NCBI RefSeq assembly: GCF_021018895.1
Contig: NC_079381.1
Coordinates: 9,214,001-9,278,000, forward strand
From: Seriola aureovittata
Lineage: Eukaryota; Chordata; Actinopteri; Carangiformes; Carangidae
Direction of reading: 5' to 3'
DNA: 64,000 bases
The notes under the pieces: model-generated
What the model was told of the DNA's origin: nothing
Database searches by the model: none
Seen by the model: only the letters and a program-made list of their open reading frames with translations
In this document: piece after piece, positions 1-13,226 of the stretch
Numbering within the stretch: the stretch's first letter is position 1
Layout: each line of letters starts with the position of its first letter
Program-made: the position numbers and the translations under genes

Positions 1-167
1 CGCCACTCAGGTGACATTCTGCTCTATTTGCATGCATTATGTGTGCTTTTTTTTGTACAGTTTAGTGTATATTTATTTCTTCTGTCAAACTGATTTTGCC
101 TCACTTTTCATTTTCCTTTTTCTCTTTCCTTCACTGTCTTCTTTTATCTTTTCCTGTCTTCCTCCAG

Positions 168-2069
168 GTTGGTTATGGGAACGCAGCAGGCTGCATGATT
201 TTCCTCACCAGTTTCCTCGGTGTCATCCTGTTCCGTCGCTGCTTCAGCGACATCATGCTCATCCTGATCGGCATGCTGTCGTTCACCTCTGGAATCTACT
301 TCATGTCCTTCGTGACGACAACCTGCATGTTTTACCTTGGTGAGGCTGAGCATCCTACACTGAGCCACACTTTGTGAAGGACTAATGTACAATTCAACCT
401 GAAAAAAATTCATGTTGTCTACACGCTGTTTTGTGTCATACTCTCTGAAGAAGGCCACCTGCATACGCACCATTTTCTTTCTCTTAACAAAATACAACAG
501 AAGCATTATCTATCATCCTTTCCTTAACAATTGTCCCATTCTGCTGTAACATCAGGTTAAATATTGGATTAATAACACTGCTGCTTTTTTGACTTAACAC
601 ATTTTTTACTTAAATATTTCAAGCTGGGTTATGCGATCATCCTAAGCAAGGCAAAATCATTTGGGGGACTGAAATAGAACTACAAATAACTTATTATCAA
701 TAACAAATTAAAATAGGAAATAAAGAAAAAACCCAAAGATACTTCATATACCTTGATATAAAACCACAGAAAAGGGATCTCATCATATCTGAAGCTGGAA
801 TCAGAATTTTTGCTTGATAAATTACTTTATCAACATTGTTGGCAACTTATTTTTTGTCTATTAAATGATTAACTGATTAATTAAAAGTGAAACTTAACAT
901 AATTGATGCGGCACCAGTGGGAGGCTTAGATGTGTATATCAGAAAACAAATAAGTGGAGCCATCTTTTCTCCCTTGTTGTGTGATGTGTGAGTAGTAGTC
1001 ATAGTCAGCCATATTGTTGTTGTGACAGATAGAGTTGCCCCACAGAAATAAAAACATCTCCTTCACAGTCTTTCACATGTGGCCTGGTGGTTTAACAGGT
1101 TGTTCTTTAAATAAAATATGAGGTTTAGTTTTTAGTTCCCACCAGAACAGCTGGCACTCTGTCTGTTCTGTTGTTTTTTTTTTTTTCTTTTTTTTATTCA
1201 GCAAAAGTAAGAAAGGGAAACAGAATACCTACTATCTGTGTTAAAAATCAACCATTACCTACCTTACATTTAACACGAACAGGACTATCAGGATTGTATC
1301 AGCTGGCTCCACATCTGACACATGTAGGTCAGTACAGATAAATAAAAATAGGAACCAAAATAAGGAACTGACAGTGAGTATAAGTTATAAACATCCTAAT
1401 CTTCATCCAACATTATACTACACCAGAAAGCTCCATAGATGTTCTGTGTTAAAGCTGGAGTGTGGGACTTTTTAAATCTCTATGTATTTCGAAGTATATC
1501 AGAGTTTTAAATCCGGTGTCTGTGGTGAGATTGCATGGCTGGAGCACTGGTAACAATGCCTTTTATCTCAACCAACCAATGACTGGGTTGCCAGAGCAAC
1601 CACAGTGATGGAGATGGGGTAGGCTACAGCAGTACGGAAAATCGTGGATTACCATTGGTGTGGCTTTTCCTCGTTAGAGAGTGCTGCGTGTGTAATTACT
1701 CTCACTGCCAGGACAGGCAGGCTGCTAATAGACAGTACCAGTTATAATGTTTGCTCTCATTGTGTACTTACTGTGTTGTGGTAGTTGTTTACACTATATT
1801 TACGCACTATTACTGTAACACAAAAGACTGATTGTTTGGATAACATAGATGAGATATGAAAAAGTGGCCACAGCTCTATTAGACACACAAACCTGCTGAA
1901 TATGGAAAATTGTGGCTAAAAGGGACGAACAAAATTAGGTAAAATTATTCATTATTCATTTCTCTGCAGCTCGCTCACTCAACCTGTTTGCTCTCATCCC
2001 GATGCCCACGATCAGATCTCTACTCTCACAGCAGGTTCCAGCATCCTCATGTGGTGAGTATGCAACCTT

Positions 2070-2144
<75 letters not shown>

Positions 2145-5100
2145 AGATGTGCACCACAGATGAGTAATAAATAAAAACAGTAGGGATAATAGAACAGTTA
2201 AAGCAATTACATAAACAGTAGTATTATACTGCTGATGGTTCCATCACATTGATATGTCTTTGAAAGTGAGAAATGTTGATCATTTTTTTCAATACATTAC
2301 ATGTATGGATTTATAACATACAGCTGGAATAGTAAAGGGTCAGTTCATCTAAATTACAAAACAAAACCAACATATTTTCTCACTTACCTCTAGATTTTTT
2401 TAGATGGAGAAAGTAATTTCAAAAATGTTCACATTGAGGTCTGTGGATGATCCAGAGTAAGCAGGACTCCACTAAATGTCATTTTTCAATGCTGCAAACA
2501 CCATTAACAAAAGTATATCAACTTTCACAATATTGAGGTGGAGGAGGAAACTGACAAATTAACGTGGCAAAGTAAAACCCTAACTATACATGTGGCCACA
2601 TATCACCACGGGTAAGGGACAAAATTTAGGTTAATTTACACTTAGTACACTTACTTAAATAAAATAAAAGGCTTGTTACTAGAACAAATATTTACATACT
2701 GCAGTATTTATAATACTGATGGTATCAAAGATAAAAGACAAGTGCAGGATTCAGATTATGTCAAAGGGAGGCGGAAGTTGTGAGATCAGGATTAGGTCTG
2801 ACAGGTCAGAAAAAAAACTCAATGGTCCTCTTACATTGTTAGGAGTAGCTGTGTGATGGAACATGTGTTCTTATATGTTGCCTAGCAGATAAAAAAAATA
2901 ATTTAGAAATTATGTGGAGAGGCAGAATATTAAAAAGTATTTCATTAGTTTCATTCAACACCTTTTAAAACTCATTCCCAGTCATTGCAGACAACTACTT
3001 AATGACATTTTTGATGCCTTACTATACTATACGTTTTTATGACGTTTTTTATGTCTTACTATACTATGACGTTTTTATGACATTTTTGATGCCTTACAAT
3101 ACTATGACGTTTTTATGACATTTTTTAAGTCTTACAATACTCTGACGTTTTTATGACATTTTTTATGCCTTACTATACTGTACGTTTTTATGACGTTTTT
3201 ATGACATTTTTGATGTCTTACTATACTATGACGTTTTTATGACATTTTTGATGCCTTACAATACTATGACGTTTTTATGACATTTTTGATGTCTTACTAT
3301 ACTATATATTTTTATGATGTTTTTATGACATTTTTTATGCCTTACTATACTATGACGTTTTTATGACATTTTTGATGCCTTACTATACTATGACGTTTTT
3401 ATGGCATTTTTTATGTCTTACTATACTATGACGTTTTTATGACATTTTTGATGCCTTACTATACTATGACGTTTTTATGACATTTTTGATGTCTTATTAT
3501 ACTATACATTTTTATGACGTTTTTATGACATTTTTGATGCCTTACTATACTATGACGTTTTTATGACATTTTTGATGCCTTACAATACTATGACATTTTT
3601 ATGACATTTTTGATGTCTTACTATACTATAACGTTTTTATGACATTTTTGATGCCTTACTATACTATGACGTTTTATGACATTTTAGATGTCTTACTATA
3701 TACTATGACGTTTTTATGACATTTTTGATGCCTTACTATACTATGACGTTTTTATGATATTTTTTATTTCTTACTATACTCTGACGTTTTTAATGACATT
3801 TTTGATGTCTTACTATACTATGACGTTTTTATGACATTTTTTATGTCTTACTATACTATGACGTTTTATGACATTTTAGATGTCTTACTATACTATGATG
3901 TTTTTATGACATTTTTGATGCCTTACTATACTATACGTTTTTATGACGTTATTGTGACATTTTATATGTCTTACTATACTATGACGTTTTTATGACATTT
4001 TTGATGTCTTACTATACTATATATTTTTATGATGTTTTTATGACATTTTTTATGCCTTACTATACTATGACGTTTTTATGGCATTTTTTATGTCTTACTA
4101 TACTATGACGTTTTTATGACATTTTTGATGCCTTACTATACTATGACGTTTTTATGACATTTTTAATGTCTTACTATACTATGAAGTTTTTATGACATTT
4201 TTGATGTCTTATTATACTATACATTTTTATGACGTTTTTATGGCATTTTTGATGCCTTACTATACTATGACGTTTTTATGACATTTTTAATGTCTTACTA
4301 TACTATGATGTTTTTATGACATTTTTGATGCCTTACTATACTATGACGTTTTTATGACATTTTTGATGCCTTACTATACTATGACGTTTTTATGGCATTT
4401 TTTATGTCTTACTATACTATGACGTTTTTATGACATTTTTGATGCCTTACTATACTATGACGTTTTTATGACATTTTTGATGTCTTATTATACTATACAT
4501 TTTTATGACGTTTTTATGACATTTTTTATGACATTTTTGATGCCTTACTATACTATGGCGTTTTTATGACATTTTTAATGTCTTACTATACTATGACGTT
4601 TTTATGACATTTTTGATGTCTTACTATACTATGACGTTTTATGACATTTTAGATGTCTTACTATACTATGACGTTTTTATGACATTTTTGATGCCTTACT
4701 ATATTATGACGTTTTTATGACATTTTTTATTTCTTACTATACTATGACGTTTTTATAACATTTTTGATGTCTTACTATACTATGACGTTTTTATGACATT
4801 TTTTATGTCTTACTATACTATGACGTTTTATGACATTTTAGATGTCTTACTATGCTATGACGTTTTTATGACATTTTTGATGCCTTACTATAATATACGT
4901 TTTTATGACGTTTTTGTGACATTTTATATGTCTTACTATACTATGACGTTTTTATGACATTTTTGATGTCTTACTATACTATATATTTTTATGATGTTTT
5001 TATGACATTTTTTATGCCTTACTATACTATGACGTTTTTATGACATTTTTTATGTCTTACTATACTATGACGTTTTTATGACATTTTTGATGCCTTACTA

Positions 5101-8100
5101 TACTATGACGTTTTTATGACATTTTTAATGTCTTACTATACTATGAAGTTTTTATGACATTTTTGATGTCTTACTATACTATACATTTTTATGACGTTTT
5201 TATGACATTTTTGATGCCTTACTATACTATGACGTTTTTATGACATTTTTAATGTCTTACTATACTATGATGTTTTTATGACATTTTTGATGCCTTACTA
5301 TACTATGACGTTTTTATGACATTTTTGATGTCTTGCTATACTATACATTTTTATGACGTTTTCATGACATTTTTGATGCCTTACAATACTATGACGTTTT
5401 TATGACATTTTTGATGTCTTACTATACTATGACGTTTTTATGACGTTTTTATGACATTTTTGATGCCTTACAATACTATGACGTTTTTATGACATTTTTT
5501 AAGTCTTACAATACTCTGACGTTTTTATGACATTTTTTATGCCTTACTATACTGTACGTTTTTATGACGTTTTTATGACATTTTTGATGTCTTACTATAC
5601 TATGACGTTTTTATGACATTTTTGATGCCTTACAATACTATGACGTTTTTATGACATTTTTGATGTCTTATTATACTATACATTTTTATGACGTTTTTAT
5701 GACATTTTTGATGCCTTACTATACTATGGCGTTTTTATGACATTTTTAATGTCTTACTATACTATACATTTTTATGACGTTTTTATGACATTTTTGATGC
5801 CTTACAATACTATGACATTTTTATGACATTTTTGATGTCTTACTATACTATAACGTTTTTATGACATTTTTTATGTCTTACTATACTATACGTTTTTATG
5901 ACGTTTTTATGACATTTTTGATGTCTTATTATACTATGACGTTTTTATGACATTTTTGATGTCTTACTATACTATGACGTTTTATGACATTTTAGATGTC
6001 TTACTATACTATGACGTTTTATGACATTTTAGATGTCTTACTATGCTATGACGTTTTTATGACATTTTTGATGCCTTACTATAATATACGTTTTTATGAC
6101 GTTTTTGTGACATTTTATATGTCTTACTATACTATGACGTTTTTATGACATTTTTGATGTCTCACTATACTATATATTTTTATGATGTTTTTATGACATT
6201 TTTTATGCCTTACTATACTATGACGTTTTTATGGCATTTTTTATGTCTTACTATACTATATATTTTTATGATGTTTTTATGACATTTTTTATGCCTTACT
6301 ATACTATGACGTTTTTATGGCATTTTTTATGTCTTACTATACTATGACGTTTTTATGACATTTTTGATGCCTTACTATACTATGACGTTTTTATGACATT
6401 TTTAATGTCTTACTATACTATGAAGTTTTTATGACATTTTTGATGTCTTATTATACTATACATTTTTATGACGTTTTTATGGCATTTTTGATGCGTTACT
6501 ATACTATGACGTTTTTATGACATTTTTAATGTCTTACTATACTATGATGTTTTTATGACATTTTTTAAGCCTTACTATACTATGACGTTTTTATGACATT
6601 TTTGATGCCTTACTATACTATGACGTTTTTATGGCATTTTTTATGTCTTACTATACTATGACGTTTTTATGACATTTTTGATGTCTTATTATACTATACA
6701 TTTTTATGACGTTTTTATGACATTTTTGATGCCTTACTATACTATGGCGTTTTTATGACATTTTTAATGTCTTACTATACTATGACGTTTTTATGACATT
6801 TTTGATGCCTTACAATACTATGACATTTTTATGACATTTTTGATGTCTTACTATACTATAACGTTTTTATGACATTTTTTATGTCTTACTATACTATACG
6901 TTTTTATGACGTTTTTATGACATTTTTTATGTCTTATTATACTATGACGTTTTTATGACATTTTTGATGTCTTACTATACTATGACGTTTTATGACATTT
7001 TAGATGTCTTACTATACTATGACGTTTTTATGACATTTTTGATGCCTTACTATACTATGACGTTTTTATGACATTTTTTATTTCTTACTATACTCTGACG
7101 TTTTTATAACATTTTTGATGTCTTACTATACTATGACGTTTTATGACATTTTAGATGTCTTACTATACTATGACGTTTTTATGACATTTTTGATGCCTTA
7201 CTATAATATACGTTTTTATGACGTTTTTGTGACATTTTATATGTCTTACTATACTATGACGTTTTTATGACATTTTTGATGCCTTACTATACTATGACGT
7301 TTTTATGACATTTTTAATGTCTTACTATACTATGAAGTTTTTATGACATTTTTGATGTCTTACTATACTATACATTTTTATGACGTTTTTATGACATTTT
7401 TGATGCCTTACTATACTATGACGTTTTTATGACATTTTTAATGTCTTACTATACTATGATGTTTTTATGACATTTTTGATGCCTTACTATACTATGACGT
7501 TTTTATGACATTTTTGATGTCTTACTATACTATACATTTTTATGACGTTTTCATGACATTTTTGATGCCTTACAATACTATGACGTTTTTATGACATTTT
7601 TGATGTCTTACTATACTATGACGTTTTTATGACGTTTTTATGACATTTTTGATGCCTTATAATACTATGACGTTTTTATGACATTTTTTAAGTCTTACAA
7701 TACTCTGACGTTTTTATGACATTTTTTATGCCTTACTATACTGTACGTTTTTATGACGTTTTTATGACATTTTTGATGTCTTACTATACTATGACGTTTT
7801 TATGACATTTTTGATGCCTTACAATACTATGACGTTTTTATGACATTTTTGATGTCTTACTATACTATATATTTTTATGATGTTTTTATGACATTTTTTA
7901 TGCCTTACTATACTATGACGTTTTTATGACATTTTTGATGCCTTACTATACTATGACGTTTTTATGACATTTTTGATGCCTTACTATACTATGACGTTTT
8001 TATGGCATTTTTTATGTCTTACTATACTATGACGTTTTTATGACATTTTTGATGCCTTACAATACTATGACGTTTTTATGACATTTTTGATGTCTTACTA

Positions 8101-10803
8101 TACTATACATTTTTATGACGTTTTCATGACATTTTTGATGCCTTACTATACTATACATTTTTATGACGTTTTTATGACATTTTTGATGCCTTACTATACT
8201 CTGACGTTTTTATGACATTTTTGATGTCTTACTATACTATGACGTTTTTATGACATTTTTGATGTCTTACTATACTATACATTTTTATGACGTTTTTATG
8301 ACATTTTTTATGTCTTACTATACTGTACGTTTTTATGACGTTTTTATGACATTTTTGATGCCTTACTATACTATGACGTTTTTATGACATTTTTTAAGTC
8401 TTACTATACTCTGACGTTTTTATGACATTTTTGATGTCTTACTATACTATGACGTTTTTATGACATTTTAGATGCCTTACTATACTATGACGTTTTTATG
8501 ACATTTTTTAAGTCTTACTATACTATGACGTTTTTATGACATTTTTTATGTCTTACTATACTCTGACGTTTTTATGACATTTTTGATGTCTTACTATACT
8601 ATGACGTTTTTATGACATTTTTGATGTCTTACTATACTATACGTTTTTATGACGTTTTTGTGACATTTTATATGTCTTACTATACTATGACGTTTTTATG
8701 ACATTTTTGATGCCTTACAATACTATGACGTTTTTATGACATTTTTGATGTCTTACTATACTATATTGTTTTCCTGACATTTTTGATGCCTTACTATACT
8801 ATGACGTTTTTATGACATTTTTGATGCCTTACTATACTATGACGTTTTTATGACATTTTTGATGCCTTACTATACTATGACGTTTTTATGACATTTTTTA
8901 AGTCTTACTATACTATGATGTTTTTCTGACATTTTTCTGACATTTTTTAAGTCTTACTATACTATGACGTTTTAATGACATTTTTGATGTCTTACTATAC
9001 TATGACGTTTTTATGACATTTTTGATGTCTTACTATACTATATATTTTTATGATGTTTTTATGACATTTTTTATGCCTTACTATACTATGACGTTTTTAT
9101 GACATTTTTGATGTCTTACTATACTATATATTTTTATGATGTTTTTATGACATTTTTTATGCCTTACTATACTATGACGTTTTTATGACATTTTTGATGC
9201 CTTACTATACTATGACGTTTTTATGACATTTTTGATGTCTTATTATACTATACATTTTTATGACGTTTTTATGACATTTTTGATGCCTTACTATACTATG
9301 ACGTTTTTATGACATTTTTAATGTCTTACTATACTATGACGTTTTTATGACATTTTTGATGTCTTACTATACTATACGTTTTTATGACGTTTTTGTGACA
9401 TTTTATATGTCTTACTATACTATGACGTTTTTATGACATTTTTAATGTCTTACTATACTATGACGTTTTTATGACATTTTTTAAGTCTTACAATACTATG
9501 ACATTTTTATGACATTTTTGATGTCTTACTATACTATACATTTTTATGACGTTTTTATGACATTTTTGATGCCTTACTATACTATGACATTTAAAGAGTC
9601 TTTTCTGCCACAACAAGTAAGCATGTCATGCTTACATTTACTCATGATTAAGACAAGGGTTATTCATTATCAGGGATTTTCTTTGTTTGTTTGCTTTGAT
9701 GTGATGTCTGCTCGAGAAGTCAGTGCAATGCAAACACACACACCAACAACACCAACCTTTTTCCTGTCCACACACACATACCAGAAAATTAAAGATTAAA
9801 AAATATACTGTACCATGCAAATGTTTAAGGTGCAAAACATAAAATGAAGATGCTCTCAAAATGGTATGAATAGTTTTTATTTATCAACCAACATCATACA
9901 AAGTGCAGTAAACAGAAAAAAAACTAAATCATATCAATATTTGGTGTGACCAGTGACAAGTGCCTGGTATTTGAAACAGTACCAGTTCTCCTCAGTGTAC
10001 TTGCACAAAGTTTTTCAAAGGTGCTTGGCAGGTAGGTTGCTCAAAGCATCTTGGACAACTTGCCACAGTTCTGTGCAATGGTAGCTGAATGATTGCATTC
10101 AAAAAGGTAACTGAATGAAAAAGTAAATCCACTGTGAAAAAAACAGACTAGAATCCTCTCAACTTGCATGAATTAGAGAGAGCACAGTTTAAATAAGTTA
10201 CTAGTAAAAAATTTAAAGGAATATGAAAAAAAAACTGGAAAAATAAGAAAACAAACAGGAGCAATTGCATTAGGGAAAATGCATGCATACTTTTTTTTTT
10301 TTGTTAATTTATTACATGTTTCTCAAAACGTTGAACCATTCCTTTAAGAAGAACTCTGTCAGATTCACTTCTCTCTCCTTTAACCTATCTGTCCTCTTTC
10401 CTTCCCATCAGGCACCACTCTCACCTCCCTGCAGCTGGCTCTGAAGTTTGCTGCTCTGGCTTACATCCCTGCCTTTACTAAGATCTATCAGAGAACCCTG
10501 GACTGGTTCCCAGGCTTTGTCTTCATGCTCTCCAGCATCTTTACCGTACTGGGAATGATACCCATCAGGTACTGTTTTTAGCCGGCTTCAGATCTATATA
10601 TTAGATTTAGTAGGCACCACTAAAAAAGAGTGAAAAACTGAACATATATATAAAATACTTGTTACTGTGATAAACCTTAATTTGGACTTGACCCACTCAT
10701 TCTCACTCACGCACACTTCTTCACACACTTTCCCCTTTTTCCTCCCTCCAGTATCGTCGGCTGCAGATCACCTGATCAGAGGCGACAGTACGAAAGGATC
10801 TAG
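168..10803 (+). CDS. slc46a2: SLC46-family transporter, 3' part (probable slc46a2)
   Basis: Four coding exons join in frame: 168-339, 1970-2053, 10412-10568 and 10752-10803 (stop TAG 10801-10803). All junctions are AG/GT. They encode the C-terminal transmembrane half of a major-facilitator protein: a VGYGNAAG segment as in the SLC46 loop IGYGSA, several hydrophobic helices, a PTIRSLLSQ stretch equivalent to PVIRAKLSKL or SVLRSMLSK in the paralogues, and the typical WFPGF before the last helix. The tail is short and polar (SPDQRRQYERI). The family contains proton-coupled folate transporter SLC46A1, lysosomal SLC46A3 and SLC46A2 (thymic stromal cotransporter). The A2 assignment rests on the tail-to-tail position beside snx30, which I recall from human 9q32; the paralogue is not proven from sequence alone. 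The N-terminal exons lie left of the window. Intron 1677-bp-scale 340-1969 is ordinary; the next intron (2054-10411) is swollen by a minisatellite. Confidence 0.85.
340..1969 (+). other. slc46a2 intron, no gene seen
   Basis: AT-rich intron running from donor GTGAGG at 340 to acceptor CTGCAG ending at 1969. It contains a T-rich tract near 1171-1197. The segment around 1455-1690 reads like old dispersed repeat material but was not identified. No open frame here has family resemblance. Confidence 0.6.
2073..2144. repeat. (GT)n microsatellite
   Basis: Nearly pure GT dinucleotide tract with one GC interruption. It starts about 20 bp after the 5' splice site (2054) of the slc46a2 intron, so its length could affect donor recognition. 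Confidence 0.95.
3001..9592 (+). repeat. 6.6-kb AT-rich minisatellite, 38-bp unit with 48-bp variants
   Basis: About 165 tandem copies of a 38-bp unit: TGACG, T5, ATGACA, T5, GATGCC or GATGTC, then TTACTATACTA. A longer 48-bp form carries one extra 11-bp block (TTTTTATGACG). Units differ by recurrent substitutions such as GATGCC/GATGTC/TTATGTC/TTAAGTC, ACTATAC/ACAATAC and ATGACG/ATGAAG. Particular combinations of variants recur about 1 kb apart. The whole array sits in a slc46a2 intron. It has no spacers, no long reading frame and no transposase. The T-tracts repeat every 11 bp within units. Confidence 0.97.
9805..10115. mobile_element. Probable relic of a dispersed fish transposon-type repeat
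   Basis: The segment starts with a CTGTACCATGCAAATG-like edge. It contains phrases I recall from many fish genomes (a GGTGTGACCAGTG-type motif and CAGTTCTCCTCAGTG). It lies between the minisatellite and the next slc46a2 exon and codes for nothing intact. The family name is uncertain and the identification rests on memory. Confidence 0.4.
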
Positions 10804-12600
10804 TGAGACTGAGCAGCAGTGAGTTAGCACTCGTACGACACACATGGGAAGTGAAACGTGGAGTAAGCAAGACTATAACTGTAGACGCTGCAGTAAAGGG
10901 GCTCCTGCACTTAAGCTGTTACAGGAGGAACAAACAGAAGTCGTATTTTTACATGAGCATTTTATGATACAGCCATTATATAAGGCCTGTGTGGACAGAT
11001 GACTCGCCCTGACAGGTGGCACTGCATGAAAATATCTCAAACCAGACTGACAAGAAGATATGAAAAGTGAAACTGTTGAACTTTTCAACCGAGTTGCAAG
11101 CAGATGACATGAGCCAATGGATTTCATCAACTAGTGACGTGTCCACAACAATACGTCCATGGTGATTTCAACATAACGTAGACTTTTCAGGGAGTGTGTC
11201 AGACATGAAAAGTCCCTTATGAGCACTGCTGAAAATAGAGAGGAGAAATTTGATTTCATGCATTTAATCACGTTTGCTTTTGTGAACCAGCTCAAGCTAC
11301 AGGATCACATTATTTCATTAATAAATATTTCATATATTTGGTTCAGTTCTGACACCTATAACAGAGCTTTGCAGGGATTTCAGGGATTTTCATACACATT
11401 GCTTGGAAGTTAAATTTCCAGTTGTCACCGCATCTGCTGTTGTAGTATATGTAATCTTATGAGATTTTAAATATCAGACATCAGAAGTTCATATTCCATT
11501 GTGATTGCAGATTTTGTTTTCTTCTTAGTTTACATTTTGTTGTTAATTGTAGTTTTGGTTACTAGTAGTGAGAGTGTGACCAAATCAGGATCAAAATCTG
11601 CTGCTGGGTGGCGTTAGTGTTTCTGTACTTTAGGATGGTTTACAGAACTGTTGACACACTCTGTTCGTTACTTTAATTGCAGAGTTTTTTGCGTTGTGGT
11701 TCCAATTACCAATCACGGGAAAAACTTCATTTGAAAGTCCCTCATACTGACTTACCTTCAAAAAACTAAGGTCTGGATAAATTGTCTAGAATTAAAATAT
11801 ATGCACTTTATGGTATGTGGTGCGCAACACAACTTCGAAACCTGCAGGTCAGGACATGCTGACAGAGCAAAAGAAATATGTTTTAAAATGACATTCGTGT
11901 TTTTATGATTTTTTTCACTTGTGATATTATTTTATATTGTGATATCTCCTTTTAATTTTGCATTTGGTTGTAAAGCACTTTAAACTGCACTAACCTATAT
12001 GAAAGGTACTATACAGTTTGATAATGTGCTACTTTGTCTGTTTGCAGCCAAATTGCCTGTGCATTAAATTATCACAGTATATTTTAAAAAGTCAGAAACA
12101 AAACAATGAAATTGTCATGTTGAAATGTCATATTTTGTAATAACTACAGATGGATTTGAATATTTTTTAACTAGAGTAGTTGTACCTGAAGTGACCTTGT
12201 CGCCCTGTGAAGAGGTTTGGTAATCTCAGCATGTCTTGTCATCTTGTTTTATGGTTTTTAAAGGTAGAGCTGAAGGGAAGAAGGCAGCCTGCAGTATCAT
12301 TATTTCGACTTAATGAATTCATTTATTATTGCATTTTTACATGTTATGTGACACTTTAAAAAGCACACATACAAAAGGATTGCTGTCAGTGTTATTACAC
12401 ATAAGGTACAATTTATCATCAATCTACAGTTATGTTGTATAAAAGTATAGTTTCTGTTTCTTTTAAAAAAAATATTCCTCAAAACATTTTTGTTTTGAGA
12501 TCTCCAATTTGATTTTGTCTGTGTGAAAGTAACTGAATACAATGTATTATGAAATTCACTTTAATTCTGCAAATAAAGAATTTAAAATGTATGTTTTAAT
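10804..12600 (+). other. Probable 3' UTR of slc46a2
   Basis: AT-rich sequence without a coding signature, directly after the TAG stop. It runs to the first strong poly(A) signal near 12572. An AU-rich, long 3' UTR is plausible, but transcript ends cannot be seen from DNA. Confidence 0.5.
12572..12577 (+). promoter_or_regulatory. Poly(A) signal AATAAA, probable slc46a2 3' end
   Basis: Canonical AATAAA about 1.77 kb after the slc46a2 stop. The opposing snx30 signal lies only about 240 bp further, so the two transcripts probably end almost against each other. Confidence 0.5.
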
Positions 12601-12814
12601 GATTAGTATTGCATTTAAAGACTCTTATCTAAACCTTCCAGATCCATGTTTTTGTTACATCTTTGTAAGGGAATTATTACTATACATATTTTCATCAAAT
12701 AATTACTTTTTTTTGCAGTCACAATACATTTTAATTGGCGAAAACATACAATGTTACAGGAGAAACAAGAAAAATCAGACCAGAGCAAGAAAATATCAAA
12801 TGAATTCTTTCTTT

Positions 12815-12820
12815 TTATTA
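12815..12820 (-). promoter_or_regulatory. Poly(A) signal AATAAA (minus), candidate snx30 3' end
   Basis: TTTATT on the plus strand reads AATAAA on the snx30 strand. It is a distal candidate, about 4.55 kb past the stop. Nearer candidates are at 14142-14147 and near 15099, so the used site is uncertain. Confidence 0.4.
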
Positions 12821-13191
12821 TTGGTCCGATATATCCAAAAGATCATTTGAGGTAAAGATAAATTGCATCAAAAACAACATCAATATACAAGCTTATTTAT
12901 AATTACAACGAGATGTTATTCACATCCAAATGTACAATACGGACTCTGAACGTAAACAGTACACACTGGGGAGGAACAGAAATAAAAAGACTGAAGCTTG
13001 AGATTCACACGCTCATAAGTCGTCTGACTTTCTACCTTTCGTACAGGTTTGATTGGTCAGGTTCTTCCTGTTTCGCAAATCAGATTCTCACTTCATATGT
13101 GAATGTTCGTGAGGAAGACAGGAGGAAAAGACGGGGACATTTGGCTTAAAAATATTTGATTTGTACATTAAAGAAAAACAAAACACCCCCC

Positions 13192-13226
<35 letters not shown>

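Noticed and set aside
3001..9592. CRISPR-like regular repeat array
   Set aside because: Repeats are directly adjacent with no unique spacers, lie in a vertebrate intron and have no cas genes. It is a minisatellite.
12542..12850. 102-codon plus-strand frame
   Set aside because: AT-rich composition, spans the poly(A) signals of two convergent genes, no recognisable domain.
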